Notes: a model not told the origin generated them from the sequence alone. A stretch of DNA of 64,000 bases from Leuconostoc gelidum subsp. gelidum KCTC 3527 (GCF_000166715.1 NZ_AEMI01000002.1:1-64000); one strand, 5' to 3'. Positions 16,420 through 26,419 are shown, counted from the stretch's first letter. Program-made: numbers and translations.

Positions 16420-17174
16420 GCCTTCACCGCTCTAAAAAACCAGCGTTCTGTCGTGTCATTAATAGTCTGATTCCCAAAATCAGCTGACACGGTTATATCT
16501 TCGAATCCAGCTAATTCTAATTCACGTTGAAAAACAGACAAAGTGTAAGTTTGCTCATGATGAATTTCACGTAAAATTCTAAAGCCGTCAATGTTTTCAT
16601 CATAAACAAAAAATTTTAAATCATGATCAACGCTGTCGGGTGTTTCTCCTGGATAGCTTGTCCACATAAAAATATTTTCTTCGTCATCATCGTTGTTATA
16701 GTAATAATTATTATATAATACATTGATTTGGTAAGGCGTGATAACATCAAATAAAAATTGTCCCCCTGCTTCAAGATGATCATATACCTGCCTGATAGTT
16801 GCTTTAAAATCAACTAAATTGGGTAGGTAGTTCAATGCATCAGCAAAGCTGACTATTGTTGGATAACGCAACTCCCAATCTGACCATTCACGCATATCTG
16901 CTTGTAGTAATTTCACATCCACATCAGAATCAGCTGCATGTTTCTGTGCAAGTGATAACATCTCAGTAGATATATCTAAAACATCAACACTATAGTTTTG
17001 TTGGGACAGTAAAACGGCCAATCTTCCTGCACCACCACCTAAGTCTAGTATACGACCTGGTTGTGTGTTATTGACAACATAACCTGCCCATGCATAATAC
17101 ATCTCATCGTTAAATAGCGTATCATATTTTTCTGCAAATGTTGAATAATTGTCTTGTATATTTTCATTAGTCAT
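16416..17174 (-). CDS. Class I SAM-dependent methyltransferase (YqeM-like)
   Basis: About 252 residues. The S-adenosylmethionine site is clear: ILDLGGGAGRLAVLLSQ (motif I), VDVLDIS, LLQADMREW and a DALNYLP loop. Substrate unknown; position matches Bacillus yqeM in the nadD operon. The start is uncertain. An ATG at 17231 overlaps the rsfS stop (ATGA), but the 19 extra residues would be encoded by a terminator hairpin, and homologous proteins begin near MTNENIQDNYSTFAEKYD, so I chose 17174 although I see no binding site there. An Asn/Tyr/Asp-rich stretch (YNNYYYNNDDDEEN) is an unusual insertion. Confidence 0.85.
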   Translation of the reverse strand: MTNENIQDNYSTFAEKYDTLFNDEMYYAWAGYVVNNTQPGRILDLGGGAGRLAVLLSQQNYSVDVLDISTEMLSLAQKHAADSDVDVKLLQADMREWSDWELRYPTIVSFADALNYLPNLVDFKATIRQVYDHLEAGGQFLFDVITPYQINVLYNNYYYNNDDDEENIFMWTSYPGETPDSVDHDLKFFVYDENIDGFRILREIHHEQTYTLSVFQRELELAGFEDITVSADFGNQTINDTTERWFFRAVKA

Positions 17175-17190
17175 ACTATTTATTTTAACA

Positions 17191-17219
17191 GAAAAAGAGA
17201 TGAGCTGTTGCTCATCTCT
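17191..17219 (-). terminator. Terminator hairpin inside the nadD operon
   Basis: AGAGATGAG (17196-17204) and its complement (17211-17219) form a nine base pair stem with a six-base loop, followed by T5 on the minus strand. It sits just after the rsfS stop and before the methyltransferase. Confidence 0.75.
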
Positions 17220-17227
17220 AATTTTCA

Positions 17228-17599
17228 TCATTCAGTCACAAGAAATTTTGTTAAATCCACATAAGGTGCATCATCCCACAAACGCTCTAAATTATAAAAT
17301 CCACGTTGTTCTGTGGAGAAAATATGGACAATGACATCCCCTAAGTCGATTAAAACCCAGTCCGCAGCTTGAAATCCTTCAATTAATTTAATTTCACCAC
17401 CAGCAGCCTGCACTTGGTCTTTTACCTCTGTTACTATCGCCTGTACTTGACGATTAGATGCAGCATCTGCGATAACGAAATAATCAGCCATTAAGCTCAC
17501 TTTTCGCATATCAAGTGCTACAATATGATTCGCTTTTTTATTATCAACTGCTATTACAGCTGTTTCAAGAAGTGTTCTTACATCTAATGCTGTTGTCAA
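17228..17599 (-). CDS. rsfS: Ribosomal silencing factor RsfS
   Basis: A 123-residue protein that binds L14 and blocks subunit joining under starvation. The core ADYFVIADAASNRQVQAI, then AADWVLIDLGDVIVHIFSTEQRGFYNLERLW, is the full RsfS signature. It begins with TTG and only a weak binding site is visible. It follows yqeK by 36 bases, in the standard yqeG to yqeM order. Confidence 0.93.
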   Translation of the reverse strand: MTTALDVRTLLETAVIAVDNKKANHIVALDMRKVSLMADYFVIADAASNRQVQAIVTEVKDQVQAAGGEIKLIEGFQAADWVLIDLGDVIVHIFSTEQRGFYNLERLWDDAPYVDLTKFLVTE

Positions 17600-17635
17600 A
17601 ATTTTTTCCCATGCTTTCTTAATTCAATTTTTTAA

Positions 17636-18217
17636 TTATGCTCTAGTTAACCAATAATTGTACGTTGTAATACTTTTAGGATAGATAGCCATTTCCTTTT
17701 GAACAAGTCGCTGCACTGTGTGTATAATTTGATACCTGACACCTGCTGCTAAAGATTGATCTGTAATTTGGCGTGCAATATCAACACCCGAAAAATCACG
17801 ACCCACTTCAAGATAATCAGCCATAAACAAGACTTGTGATAATACTGTCATTTCTGCTGCACCACCAGTCGTGTGTTCACGTACCGCATTTAAGATATCT
17901 AAATCCGTCACTCCGAGTTCATCACGGACCATTTCAGCGCCAACAACACCATGCCAAATGTAATTGCCCCAATTAATTAAATCAGGATCCATATTTTTAC
18001 GCGCAATAACAGTTAAAAAATCATCGTCTGACCGTTCTTTAGCATAATCATGAACCAAAGCCGCAACTTCGGCCTTATCAGTATCAACACCGTTTTTACG
18101 CGCTAACTTGACTGCGTAATCTCGAACCCGTAGAATATGTTGAAAACGGTAGTCCGATAGCCCAGCTGCAATTTTTATCTCTAATTCAGCAATACTGCCG
18201 TTAAAATATTTAGTCAT
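17636..18217 (-). CDS. yqeK: YqeK, HD-domain diadenosine tetraphosphatase
   Basis: A 193-residue HD-superfamily hydrolase. Metal-binding residues are visible in RFQHILRVRDYAVKLA, the HD pair in ALVHDYAKE, and WHGVVGAEM further along. Bacillus YqeK is known as a symmetrical Ap4A hydrolase with an iron-dependent HD site. It overlaps nadD by eight bases, and GAGG precedes the ATG. Pairing with nadD and rsfS is conserved across Firmicutes. Confidence 0.92.
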   Translation of the reverse strand: MTKYFNGSIAELEIKIAAGLSDYRFQHILRVRDYAVKLARKNGVDTDKAEVAALVHDYAKERSDDDFLTVIARKNMDPDLINWGNYIWHGVVGAEMVRDELGVTDLDILNAVREHTTGGAAEMTVLSQVLFMADYLEVGRDFSGVDIARQITDQSLAAGVRYQIIHTVQRLVQKEMAIYPKSITTYNYWLTRA

Positions 18218-18848
18218 ATAAACCTCGATACAAATTATATTCTGCTATAAACAAGGCTTCACGCTCCGGTACAAGGTAATTAACGCTTTGCTTCATTCGT
18301 ATCTTTGTTCTGATTTCTGAAGAAGTAATTCGAATATCTGGCACATCATACCACAACATTGGATATCTGGCTTGCTTTTTTTGGTCACCATGAACACCCA
18401 CTACAAATTTGACTAAATGTGACAACTCTTCAATATGGTCCCATGTTGGTAATTTTTCAATTTTTTCACCACCAATAATAAAATAATAATCATTCTCAGG
18501 ATGCATCTCAACTAACTCACGCATTGTTTGATAAGTATATGACTTACCACCATTACGTACCTCAATGAGTTCAATATCAAAAAAAGGATTTCCCATAATT
18601 GCTGTTTTAACTAGTTGCACACGATTTGATGGTGATATTGCGCTCGCATGTGTCCCGTCAATTGGCTGTGCATTGGGCATCCAAAATACCTTTTCCAAAC
18701 CAAGCTGTCTACCAACCGTTTCGGCCAATACTAACTGACCAATATGTGGTGGATTAAAAGTACCACCAAAAATCCCGATTTTTCTTTTTTCTTGGTTGGG
18801 CCGTACTTCTGATTGTGTTTGAGTTGAGACCGTATACACACCATTCAT
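18210..18848 (-). CDS. nadD: Nicotinate-nucleotide adenylyltransferase
   Basis: A 212-residue enzyme that converts nicotinate mononucleotide to deamido-NAD. The nucleotide-binding signature GIFGGTFNPPHIGQL is at about 25-39, and the C-terminal ITSSEIRTKI motif binds the phosphates. The N-terminus carries about 20 extra residues (VYTVSTQTQSEVRPNQEKRK) before the conserved core. The 18848 start has AAGGCGG upstream. Central gene of the yqeG-yqeM operon. Confidence 0.94.
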   Translation of the reverse strand: MNGVYTVSTQTQSEVRPNQEKRKIGIFGGTFNPPHIGQLVLAETVGRQLGLEKVFWMPNAQPIDGTHASAISPSNRVQLVKTAIMGNPFFDIELIEVRNGGKSYTYQTMRELVEMHPENDYYFIIGGEKIEKLPTWDHIEELSHLVKFVVGVHGDQKKQARYPMLWYDVPDIRITSSEIRTKIRMKQSVNYLVPEREALFIAEYNLYRGLYD

Positions 18849-18866
18849 TACAATGACCGCCTTAAA

Positions 18867-19181
18867 TTAAATTTTAGCTAATTCGACCGAAATTCTCTTA
18901 TACTTATCTTCTTGTGCTGGTAAAAATAAAACCAACGTCCGTCCAATTGTTTGTGCCACTGTAATATCAGAATGTGATTGTATGAATTCTGCCACATCTT
19001 TAGCCGAATTATCAGCACTCTGTTGTAAACTAATTTTAACTAGTTCTCGTTTTGAGATGGCTAGAACGAGTTCATTAACCCACAATTGCGTTAAACCATT
19101 TTTCCCTACCGAAAAAATGGGTGATAGCGTATTTGCTTTTGAACGCAAAAAGCGCTTTTGCTTACCTGTTAGTTGTAACAT
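18867..19181 (-). CDS. yhbY: YhbY/CRM-domain RNA-binding protein
   Basis: A 104-residue protein formed by one CRM (CRS1-YhbY) domain, binding pre-ribosomal RNA of the large subunit. Family markers: LTGKQKRFLRSKANTL, the GKNGLT loop and GRTLVLFLP. The ATG at 19181 shares its A with the yqeH stop (TAATG), with AAAGG upstream, so it is coupled to yqeH. A longer frame to 19229 overlaps yqeH and lacks a binding site. No aroE lies between yqeH and yhbY, unlike Bacillus. Confidence 0.92.
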   Translation of the reverse strand: MLQLTGKQKRFLRSKANTLSPIFSVGKNGLTQLWVNELVLAISKRELVKISLQQSADNSAKDVAEFIQSHSDITVAQTIGRTLVLFLPAQEDKYKRISVELAKI

Positions 19182-20329
19182 TAAATCATTGCCTTTCGAA
19201 TAAGGACTGAAACGCCCTGTGGTGCCCAACCGGCAATTTTAATACCGGCAGGGATAGAAATCCAACCCAAGCCTGCAAAAACAATGTCACTTTTTTCAGT
19301 AATATTGAATTCGTGCCTAATCAGATTTGTCATTGTTGCTTCCTGTGGAGATGGTGTTAATAATTCTCCTGCATGTTTATCATAAAAATCATCTGCACCA
19401 ATTAATTTAGTACGATGCAAAGATAAATTATTTTCAAAGTAAGCCGTTATAGGTGAACGCTCACCTAACTCAAAATCAAAACGAGCTAAACCACCAATAA
19501 AAATTGTTTGCTCAGCATTCAATTGATAAGTACGTGGCTTAATTTCATTTTTTGGTAACGCATACTTTAAATCTTTATCAGCCAACACATGTGTAATTTG
19601 ATCACGTTTAACGATTCCAGGTGTGTCAATAAGTTGCTTGCCATCCGCTAATGGTATTTCAATTCGATCTAGCGTAGTCCCTGGAAAACGTGATGTTGTA
19701 ATCAAATCCTGAACACCTGTCCCAGACTTAATTATTTGATTAATCAACGTTGATTTACCAACATTAGTCACGCCTACGACATAAACATCACGGCCTTCAC
19801 GATGGTTATCAATTGTGTCTAATAAGTCATCAAGGTTTTGTGGATGCGTTGCTGACGTTAAGAAAATATCAACTGGTTTAATTCCTTGTGCCTTCAATTC
19901 AGCTTGCAACCAATTTTTTAAACGATTTTTATTAAGTAATTTTGGCAATAAGTCGACTTTGTTAGCGACCACCAAAATGGGATTATCTTGCCCAACAAAA
20001 CGTGGCAAACCAGCTATCTCAGAACCTGTGACATCAAAAACATCTATGACATAAACTATCAAGGCTTTTGCATCTGAAATTTGATGTAGTAAACGTGAAA
20101 AATCATCGTCTGTTAGTTCCACAGGTTGAATTTCATTATAGTGACGTAATCTAAAACAACGTTGGCACAATAATTCTTCGCTATTAATTGATTTTTTTAG
20201 TGCACTCATCGGTAAATAACCTGCTTTTGATGAGTCTATTACTTGCATAACTGCCCCACAACCGATGCAGCGTAATCCCTCATTTAATTGTTCTTGAACG
20301 TATTCGTCCGTTATTAATTCAGTCGTCAC
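19181..20329 (-). CDS. yqeH: Ribosome biogenesis GTPase YqeH
   Basis: A 382-residue circularly permuted GTPase needed for 30S assembly. The N-terminal zinc finger has CIGCG and CQRC pairs (both intact). The order of G motifs is permuted: NKVDLLP (G4) and TSA (G5) come before GVTNVGKSTLINQ (G1) and DTPG (G3). A C-terminal RNA-binding domain follows. The gene starts with GTG, with GGGAG ten bases upstream, and overlaps yqeG by about 11 bases. Confidence 0.94.
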   Translation of the reverse strand: MTTELITDEYVQEQLNEGLRCIGCGAVMQVIDSSKAGYLPMSALKKSINSEELLCQRCFRLRHYNEIQPVELTDDDFSRLLHQISDAKALIVYVIDVFDVTGSEIAGLPRFVGQDNPILVVANKVDLLPKLLNKNRLKNWLQAELKAQGIKPVDIFLTSATHPQNLDDLLDTIDNHREGRDVYVVGVTNVGKSTLINQIIKSGTGVQDLITTSRFPGTTLDRIEIPLADGKQLIDTPGIVKRDQITHVLADKDLKYALPKNEIKPRTYQLNAEQTIFIGGLARFDFELGERSPITAYFENNLSLHRTKLIGADDFYDKHAGELLTPSPQEATMTNLIRHEFNITEKSDIVFAGLGWISIPAGIKIAGWAPQGVSVLIRKAMI

Positions 20330-20855
20330 GAAGTGTTTTCTCCCATTTTAACTGTGGATGTGCTTTAAAAACAATTTTTTTCACTTGCTTTTCAATACTA
20401 CGATTTATCCACGTTTGCCACATATCTGATTCAATTAAGCGTTGTACTAATACGCTTCTGACACCCGCACCATGTGCAGCCCAAATATCAGTTAACATTT
20501 GATCGCCAACCATGATAACTTCTTCTTGCTTCAAGTGATGCGTTCTCAGTACATATAAAATACCTCGTGGTAGAGGCTTTAATGACCATGACACAAACTT
20601 AACCCCAAGCGGTTCGACAGCCTTTGCCACGCGTTTTGTCGTATTATTAGACACAACAATTACCTCGATGTTACCATCACACAAATCAGTTAACCATTGT
20701 CGTAACTCAGGTGTCCCCTCTGGGTTGTTCCACGCAAGTAAGGTGTTATCTAAATCTGCTAGCACCGTTTTTATCCCATGCTTTTTCAAATCTTCAACTG
20801 TTAAATCATATATTCGTTCAACCATATAGGTTGGCGTAAAGTGCTCTAAGCGCAT
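20319..20855 (-). CDS. yqeG: YqeG, HAD-superfamily phosphatase
   Basis: About 178 residues. HAD motifs: ADLDNTLLAW (motif I, nucleophile Asp), VVSNNT (motif II), and VGDQMLTDIWAA (motif IV). YqeG is a conserved Firmicute phosphatase of the mitochondrial PGP-phosphatase type (GEP4-like); its substrate here is not proven. It heads the yqeG-yceD operon. I chose the ATG at 20855 (MRLEHFTPTYMVERIYD) because family members start there; the frame could begin at 20867. Confidence 0.9.
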   Translation of the reverse strand: MRLEHFTPTYMVERIYDLTVEDLKKHGIKTVLADLDNTLLAWNNPEGTPELRQWLTDLCDGNIEVIVVSNNTTKRVAKAVEPLGVKFVSWSLKPLPRGILYVLRTHHLKQEEVIMVGDQMLTDIWAAHGAGVRSVLVQRLIESDMWQTWINRSIEKQVKKIVFKAHPQLKWEKTLRDD

Positions 20856-20888
20856 TAAGACCATCATCCAATTTATTTATTCTATTTT

Positions 20889-20894
20889 ATTATA
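20889..20894 (-). promoter_or_regulatory. Probable -10 of the yqeG operon promoter
   Basis: A minus-strand TATAAT lies about 35 bases before yqeG; -35 is poor (TTTAAA region). This is the only promoter-like site upstream of the nine-gene operon. Confidence 0.45.
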
Positions 20895-20944
20895 CACTAC
20901 AATCACACAAAATTTAAAGTGACTCTTCATTTATCCGAAAAAAT

Positions 20945-20969
20945 AAAAAAAAGACCAACTACTGGTCTT
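20945..20969 (-). terminator. Terminator of the EIIC-like gene
   Basis: AAGACCA (20951-20957) pairs with TGGTCTT (20963-20969), then T8 on the minus strand. Confidence 0.88.
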
Positions 20970-20994
20970 CATATTATTTGTTAACATATCACAT

Positions 20995-22233
20995 TTATAA
21001 TTCTTGTTGAAAGTCGGATGGTACATATAATTTCAACAGTTTGCTAAAGACATATTGTGCAATAAATCCTGCCACAATTGGCACAATCAACCAAGCCAGT
21101 ATAGCAATCATAGGATTAATAAAATGATTCATAACAGTTGCAGGTACATTGGGGTCTTTTACCATTGATTGAATAGGTGAAACTAAACCAATATAACCAA
21201 ATCCAGCTGTTGTTGGTGTCCCTTGAATGTTAAACAAGGCAACTGGTATAGCAGAAATTGCTGAAGTCAATAAAAATGGCAACATCGTCACTGGTTTAGC
21301 AAAGACAGAAGGCATCATGCCCTTCATGGCACCTAATGCAATCGCGACCGTGACACCAGGCTTATTAACTCGCCATGAATTAATTAACAACACAATTGTC
21401 GTAGCAATAACACCCATAGCTGCAGCACCAGAACCAATGCCAGATAAGGAAATTGCTAAAGCAATTCCCACAGTTGAAACTGGCGTAATAATAATAATTG
21501 AAAAAGCCATAGCAATTAAGATTGCCATTGGTATTGGTGCAAATTTAGTAAATGTTTCTACAAGATTACCTATCCAAGTAGTGACATCCCCAACATATGG
21601 TGCAATTGTTTTCCCAACTAAACCTACGCCACCACCCACGATAATTGGGCTCAATATAATCGCAACAGAACCAAATCCTCGGAGATAACGAGATACCAAC
21701 CATGTTACCAAGACTGCTATAGCAGAAACAATCATTGCATTAATGACATCTCCAGCACCACTGGCAATATAGATATTAGCCGGTGCTAATGAGCGTATTC
21801 CGGTCACTGGGTTCAAAAATCCAGTTGGTGCCTGTGCCCAACGAATTGAACCAGAAGCAACTTCCGTTGCAATTGCCACAACACCAACATCTAAGCTTTT
21901 CATTTTAAATTGTAATGCAACTGCCATACCAATCAAAAATGGGATAAGTGATGTAAACAAAGTTAGAATAGCACTTAAATTTGAACCAAATACTGTGGTT
22001 CCCAAACCAGAGTACTGAATAATGTACTTCATGACTGCAGCAGGTAATACACCAATTAGTATTCCTTGCGCTGATCCTGACAATACTTTAAAGAAAAAAT
22101 CTTTTAGCTTCAGTTCTGTTGTGCCATTAAATGTTACTGGCATGTTTTCTAACGCTTTGCGTGCATATTCTTCATTGCGCACAGCTTGTGACTCTTTTGT
22201 GGCCCATTTTTGACCATCTGCTTTAATACTCAT
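20995..22233 (-). CDS. PTS EIIC-like membrane transporter
   Basis: A 412-residue membrane protein with about ten hydrophobic helices, rich in Gly, Ile and Ala (for example SPIIVGGGVGLVGKTIAPYVGD). It resembles the stand-alone PTS_EIIC_2 group of putative sugar or regulator-type EIIC proteins. No IIA or IIB gene is nearby, so phosphotransfer coupling is unproven and the substrate is unknown. The cytoplasmic N-terminus (about 1-40) is polar. It lies 85 bases after ldhD with no terminator visible between, so it may be co-transcribed with D-LDH. AAGGA precedes the ATG. Confidence 0.8.
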   Translation of the reverse strand: MSIKADGQKWATKESQAVRNEEYARKALENMPVTFNGTTELKLKDFFFKVLSGSAQGILIGVLPAAVMKYIIQYSGLGTTVFGSNLSAILTLFTSLIPFLIGMAVALQFKMKSLDVGVVAIATEVASGSIRWAQAPTGFLNPVTGIRSLAPANIYIASGAGDVINAMIVSAIAVLVTWLVSRYLRGFGSVAIILSPIIVGGGVGLVGKTIAPYVGDVTTWIGNLVETFTKFAPIPMAILIAMAFSIIIITPVSTVGIALAISLSGIGSGAAAMGVIATTIVLLINSWRVNKPGVTVAIALGAMKGMMPSVFAKPVTMLPFLLTSAISAIPVALFNIQGTPTTAGFGYIGLVSPIQSMVKDPNVPATVMNHFINPMIAILAWLIVPIVAGFIAQYVFSKLLKLYVPSDFQQEL

Positions 22234-22271
22234 AATTTTTCCTTATTGATCCTGCCTACATAATTACCTAA

Positions 22272-22284
22272 TTGTTCAACAATA
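22272..22284. repeat. Short palindrome between ldhD and the EIIC gene
   Basis: ATTGTT-C-AACAAT is a perfect 13-base palindrome upstream of the EIIC-like gene. It may be an operator; by itself it is weak evidence. Confidence 0.35.
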
Positions 22285-22318
22285 ATCAGCCATAATAAAG
22301 GTCGAATATATCTTACTA

Positions 22319-23329
<1,011 letters not shown>

Positions 23330-23359
23330 TTATACTGCCACTTAATTTTACCTTATTTT

Positions 23360-23373
23360 GTGCAGTTTTGCAC
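23360..23373. repeat. Inverted repeat upstream of ldhD
   Basis: GTGCA-GTTT-TGCAC, five-base arms, lies about 46 bases before ldhD in the likely promoter region. Could be an operator. Confidence 0.35.
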
Positions 23374-23421
23374 GTAAATAAATGAAATTATTAAACTTTT
23401 GACATAGATATATTTTATAGT

Positions 23422-23457
23422 AAAAAAGCTCTGAATACGAGAACAGTATTCAGAGCT
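23422..23457 (-). terminator. Terminator of clpP
   Basis: Perfect 12 base pair stem (AGCTCTGAATAC and its complement) with a seven-base loop, followed by a T-run on the minus strand. Confidence 0.92.
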
Positions 23458-23513
23458 AAATAATCAAAATGAACCAATTAAATTAAACATCACAATAATT
23501 TTTTTACTGCAAC

Positions 23514-24116
23514 TTACTTTGTTATTGGCTTTTCGCCTGCTTTTGATAGAATACCATCAATAAAGCCATACGCCAAGGTTTCCTCAGCACTCATCCAATT
23601 ATCACGCTCTGTATCATGAGCAATTGTTTCTAAATCCTTATCAGATGCATCAGCTAAAATTTTATTTAACTTAGCACGTGTTTTAGTCAACTGATCAGCA
23701 ATAATGGCCATATCAGTTTGTTGTGTACCACCAACTGCACCACCCATAGGCTGATGAATCAAGTACTCAGCATTTGGTAACATAAACCGATGCCCTTTTT
23801 CACCAGAACTCGCAATGATTGTACCCATTGAAGCGGCTAAGCCCATAACAATTGTTGTCACTGGTGCTTTAATAAAATTCATCGTGTCTGTAATTGAAAG
23901 GCCAGCCGTAACAGAACCACCTGGTGAATTAATATACATTGAAATTTCTTTTGTAGGATCTTGGGCTTCTAAAAAGAGTAATTGTGCAACAATTGAAGTT
24001 GCCATACTGTCTTCAACTTCACCTTGAACCAAAATAATACGATCTTTTAGCAACCGTGAAGGTAAATCATAACTTTCACGTCCGTTAGCTGTTTGTTCTA
24101 TAACTCCTGGCCACAT
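23514..24116 (-). CDS. clpP: ATP-dependent Clp protease proteolytic subunit
   Basis: A 200-residue serine protease that forms the ClpP chamber used with Clp ATPases. The catalytic triad is complete: Ser96 in GLAASMGT, His121 in LIHQP and Asp172 in ERDNW. No long propeptide is present ([12 protein letters not shown]). AAAGGAG precedes the ATG. A CIRCE-type element upstream suggests HrcA control; I found no CtsR heptad repeat. It is monocistronic, with a hairpin on either side. Confidence 0.96.
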   Translation of the reverse strand: MWPGVIEQTANGRESYDLPSRLLKDRIILVQGEVEDSMATSIVAQLLFLEAQDPTKEISMYINSPGGSVTAGLSITDTMNFIKAPVTTIVMGLAASMGTIIASSGEKGHRFMLPNAEYLIHQPMGGAVGGTQQTDMAIIADQLTKTRAKLNKILADASDKDLETIAHDTERDNWMSAEETLAYGFIDGILSKAGEKPITK

Positions 24117-24168
24117 AGTTGTTAGGCTCCTTTAATTTTCAAATTATTGTGTTGCCACATACGCTTAC

Positions 24169-24192
24169 CTAAAATAAGCATATGTGCTTATT
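24169..24192 (-). terminator. Hairpin downstream of whiA
   Basis: AATAAGCA (24173-24180) pairs with TGCTTATT (24185-24192) with a four-base loop, then TTT on the minus strand. It may terminate yvcK-whiA transcripts, or shape the clpP leader. Confidence 0.55.
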
Positions 24193-24198
24193 ACTATT

Positions 24199-24225
24199 TT
24201 AGCACAAACAGGTGTAGAGTGCTAA
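24199..24225 (-). promoter_or_regulatory. CIRCE element (HrcA operator) upstream of clpP
   Basis: On the minus strand TTAGCACTC, nine bases, then TTGTGCTAA. The left arm matches the CIRCE consensus exactly and the right arm at 7 of 9. It lies about 85 bases before clpP and just after whiA. Confidence 0.75.
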
Positions 24226-24233
24226 AATTTATT

Positions 24234-25178
24234 TTATAATTTTGTTAAATCATATTGAATATCATTCTGAATCATTTGGGCAAGTTCTTTTATTTTACGC
24301 ATACGATGATTAGCACCAGATTTACTAATTTCTAAACGCTCACCTAACTCTGCTAAGGAATCATCAGGATATTCTAATCGCAATTTGGCAATATCGCGTA
24401 TTTTTTTGGGCAACAAATCTAAATCGCCAATTTCATTTGCAATAAATAATATTTGCTGCACTTGTTTACTCGCTGCATCTGCGGTTTTTTGAATATTCGC
24501 CATTTCTGCATTGGTCATACGATTGACTGAATTACGCATATCACGCATCATACGAATATCTTCAAAACGCAACATTGTTTGCATGGCCCCAATAGTTGAA
24601 AGAAAATCAACTATTTTTTCTGCACGTTTAATATAGACAATAAAACCACCTGAATGATCAGTTATTTTAGCCGGTAAATCAAACTCTTTCATGATATTTA
24701 GCAATTGTTCCGCCAATTCTTCATGTGTCGTGAAAATTTCCAAATGATAGTTTGCTTTTTCTGGCGAATTAACGGATCCAGCTGCTAAAAAAGCGCCACG
24801 TAAAAACGACCGTCGCTTATCTACTTGATTCAGAATACGTGCTGGAATTTCCGGGTGCAAACCAAATGGATCAACGCCCAAATCAGTCATTACTTCAGTC
24901 ACTTTATTTTTGAGTAGCACACCATATGATTTATGTTGCGACATGTGATTATGATCGGCTACTCTAACTTCAACAATAATGTCCGCATAATTTTGTGTCA
25001 GTAATGTATATATACGACGCGCAATGGCTGCATTTTCTGTTTGAACAGACACTGTTTGATCTATTCCTAATGTGCTTACGCCATTCATTCGCATTAATGC
25101 AGACAGTTCTGCTTTGGCATTGCCGTTATGAACCAGTAACCCCGTTAATTCTTTTTTAACATCTGCTGCGTATGACAT
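24234..25178 (-). CDS. whiA: WhiA-family regulator
   Basis: A 314-residue DNA-binding protein related to LAGLIDADG endonucleases but used as a regulator. The N-terminal half has degenerate homing-endonuclease repeats ([28 protein letters not shown]), the C-terminal half a helix-turn-helix ([22 protein letters not shown]). In Gram-positives it affects cell division and chromosome segregation. It overlaps yvcK by one base (TAATG), and GGAG is well placed inside yvcK. Confidence 0.94.
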   Translation of the reverse strand: MSYAADVKKELTGLLVHNGNAKAELSALMRMNGVSTLGIDQTVSVQTENAAIARRIYTLLTQNYADIIVEVRVADHNHMSQHKSYGVLLKNKVTEVMTDLGVDPFGLHPEIPARILNQVDKRRSFLRGAFLAAGSVNSPEKANYHLEIFTTHEELAEQLLNIMKEFDLPAKITDHSGGFIVYIKRAEKIVDFLSTIGAMQTMLRFEDIRMMRDMRNSVNRMTNAEMANIQKTADAASKQVQQILFIANEIGDLDLLPKKIRDIAKLRLEYPDDSLAELGERLEISKSGANHRMRKIKELAQMIQNDIQYDLTKL

Positions 25179-26152
25179 TATTTCCGCTCCAAAATTTGTA
25201 ATAATTCTTTCATTATTTTTTCACCATCATGAAATGCGCCTGCATCACGTAATTGCAAGAAATCACCAGCTATTTGTACGGCCCCCTGCACACTAACAGC
25301 AGCCTCATCCAGTTTAACCTGATTAGAAATTTCATCCCATTTTTGGAAATCAACAAAATCATTTGGCACAACCGCATTATTGGCAACAACATAATCTATT
25401 ACAGGTGCGCCAATATGCGAATTCAAAGCTAATAAATGTTGTGCATCAGTATAGGCATCTGTTTCACCTTTTTGTGTCATTATATTAGAAATATATACCT
25501 GTTTTGCCTTTGTAATACGCAGGGCTGCACTAACTTCTGGGACCACAACGTTAGGTAAAATAGAGGTGAATAGACTTCCCGGCCCATACACAATCATATC
25601 CGCACTTATAATTGCCTCAACTACTTCTGGTGCTGCTTTTGGTTCTTCGCCTGGTTCATCACCAGTTACCCAGACATGATCAATTGTTTTGTGAGCATGC
25701 GTAATTTCTGCTTCTCCTGCAATAATATCCCCATTTTTAAATTCAGCATGTAGTACTAAGGGTTCATTAGAGACTGGATAAATTCGACCGCGTACATTCA
25801 TAAAACGAGCCAAATGTTGCACAGCATCAAAAATATTACCATGCATTTCTGTCATAGCTGCAATGATTAAATTCCCAACTGCATGCTTAGCAAAAAAATC
25901 ATCTTTGGCATCAAAACGATACTGCATGACTTGTGTAATTTCGGGGTCAACATGGGACATTGCAACAAGAATATTTCGAATGTCACCTGGTGGCACAATA
26001 TTAATATAATTTCGTAACAACCCACTAGATCCACCATCATCTGCAACTGTAACAATTGCCGTGAGATCGATGTTCTTTTTAACTAGTGGCTTAATAATAA
26101 CTGGCAAACCTGAACCGCCGCCAATAATAACAATTTTTGGTCTATTTGGCAT
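25178..26152 (-). CDS. yvcK: YvcK/gluconeogenesis factor family protein
   Basis: A UDP-sugar-binding protein needed for growth on gluconeogenic carbon and for cell shape. The N-terminus [17 protein letters not shown] is the nucleotide-binding loop, and [26 protein letters not shown] is the family signature. From the ATG at 26152 the length is 324 residues, normal. A frame from 26197 would add 15 residues and its ATG lies in the loop of an ACGGTA/TACCGT hairpin; neither start has a clear binding site. In most Firmicutes rapZ precedes yvcK, but here the next gene upstream is an unrelated divergent one. Confidence 0.92.
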   Translation of the reverse strand: MPNRPKIVIIGGGSGLPVIIKPLVKKNIDLTAIVTVADDGGSSGLLRNYINIVPPGDIRNILVAMSHVDPEITQVMQYRFDAKDDFFAKHAVGNLIIAAMTEMHGNIFDAVQHLARFMNVRGRIYPVSNEPLVLHAEFKNGDIIAGEAEITHAHKTIDHVWVTGDEPGEEPKAAPEVVEAIISADMIVYGPGSLFTSILPNVVVPEVSAALRITKAKQVYISNIMTQKGETDAYTDAQHLLALNSHIGAPVIDYVVANNAVVPNDFVDFQKWDEISNQVKLDEAAVSVQGAVQIAGDFLQLRDAGAFHDGEKIMKELLQILERK

Positions 26153-26292
26153 ATTTATTGAAGTGTTTAATTTTTTCAACCAAAACGGTATGAACATAAT
26201 TTTTCTACCGTCATCATTGTAATTAGAAATAAAAACACATTTACTTTCTTAAAATTTCTTATTATTATTTTAACGCATATTTTAGAAGGATG

Positions 26293-26320
26293 TTTACATT
26301 TTTTAAAAAATAGGTATACT
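26293..26320 (+). promoter_or_regulatory. Promoter of the 40-aa plus-strand gene
   Basis: TTTACA (26293-26298), a 16-base spacer, TATACT (26315-26320). The start point would leave a leader of about 90 bases. Confidence 0.65.
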
Positions 26321-26405
26321 TATATATTGTAAGTAAGATTGCTAGTGTAAATGTCAATTGTATCATCACATTTAACACCGTCCCTATTTGCGAAAAAATC
26401 AAATT

Positions 26406-26415
26406 GGAGATCTCC
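26406..26415 (+). promoter_or_regulatory. Self-complementary ribosome binding site
   Basis: GGAGATCTCC is a perfect ten-base palindrome whose 5' half is the Shine-Dalgarno of the 40-residue gene. The site could be hidden through dimer or alternative pairing. Confidence 0.4.
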
Positions 26416-26419
26416 TATC

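Noticed and set aside
21227-21688. 153-codon plus-strand open frame
   Set aside because: Antisense to the EIIC-like membrane gene; its composition mirrors the hydrophobic codons of the sense strand.
23401-23430. Plus-strand TTGACA promoter near ldhD
   Set aside because: The only -10-like sequence is 11 bases away and no plus-strand gene follows.
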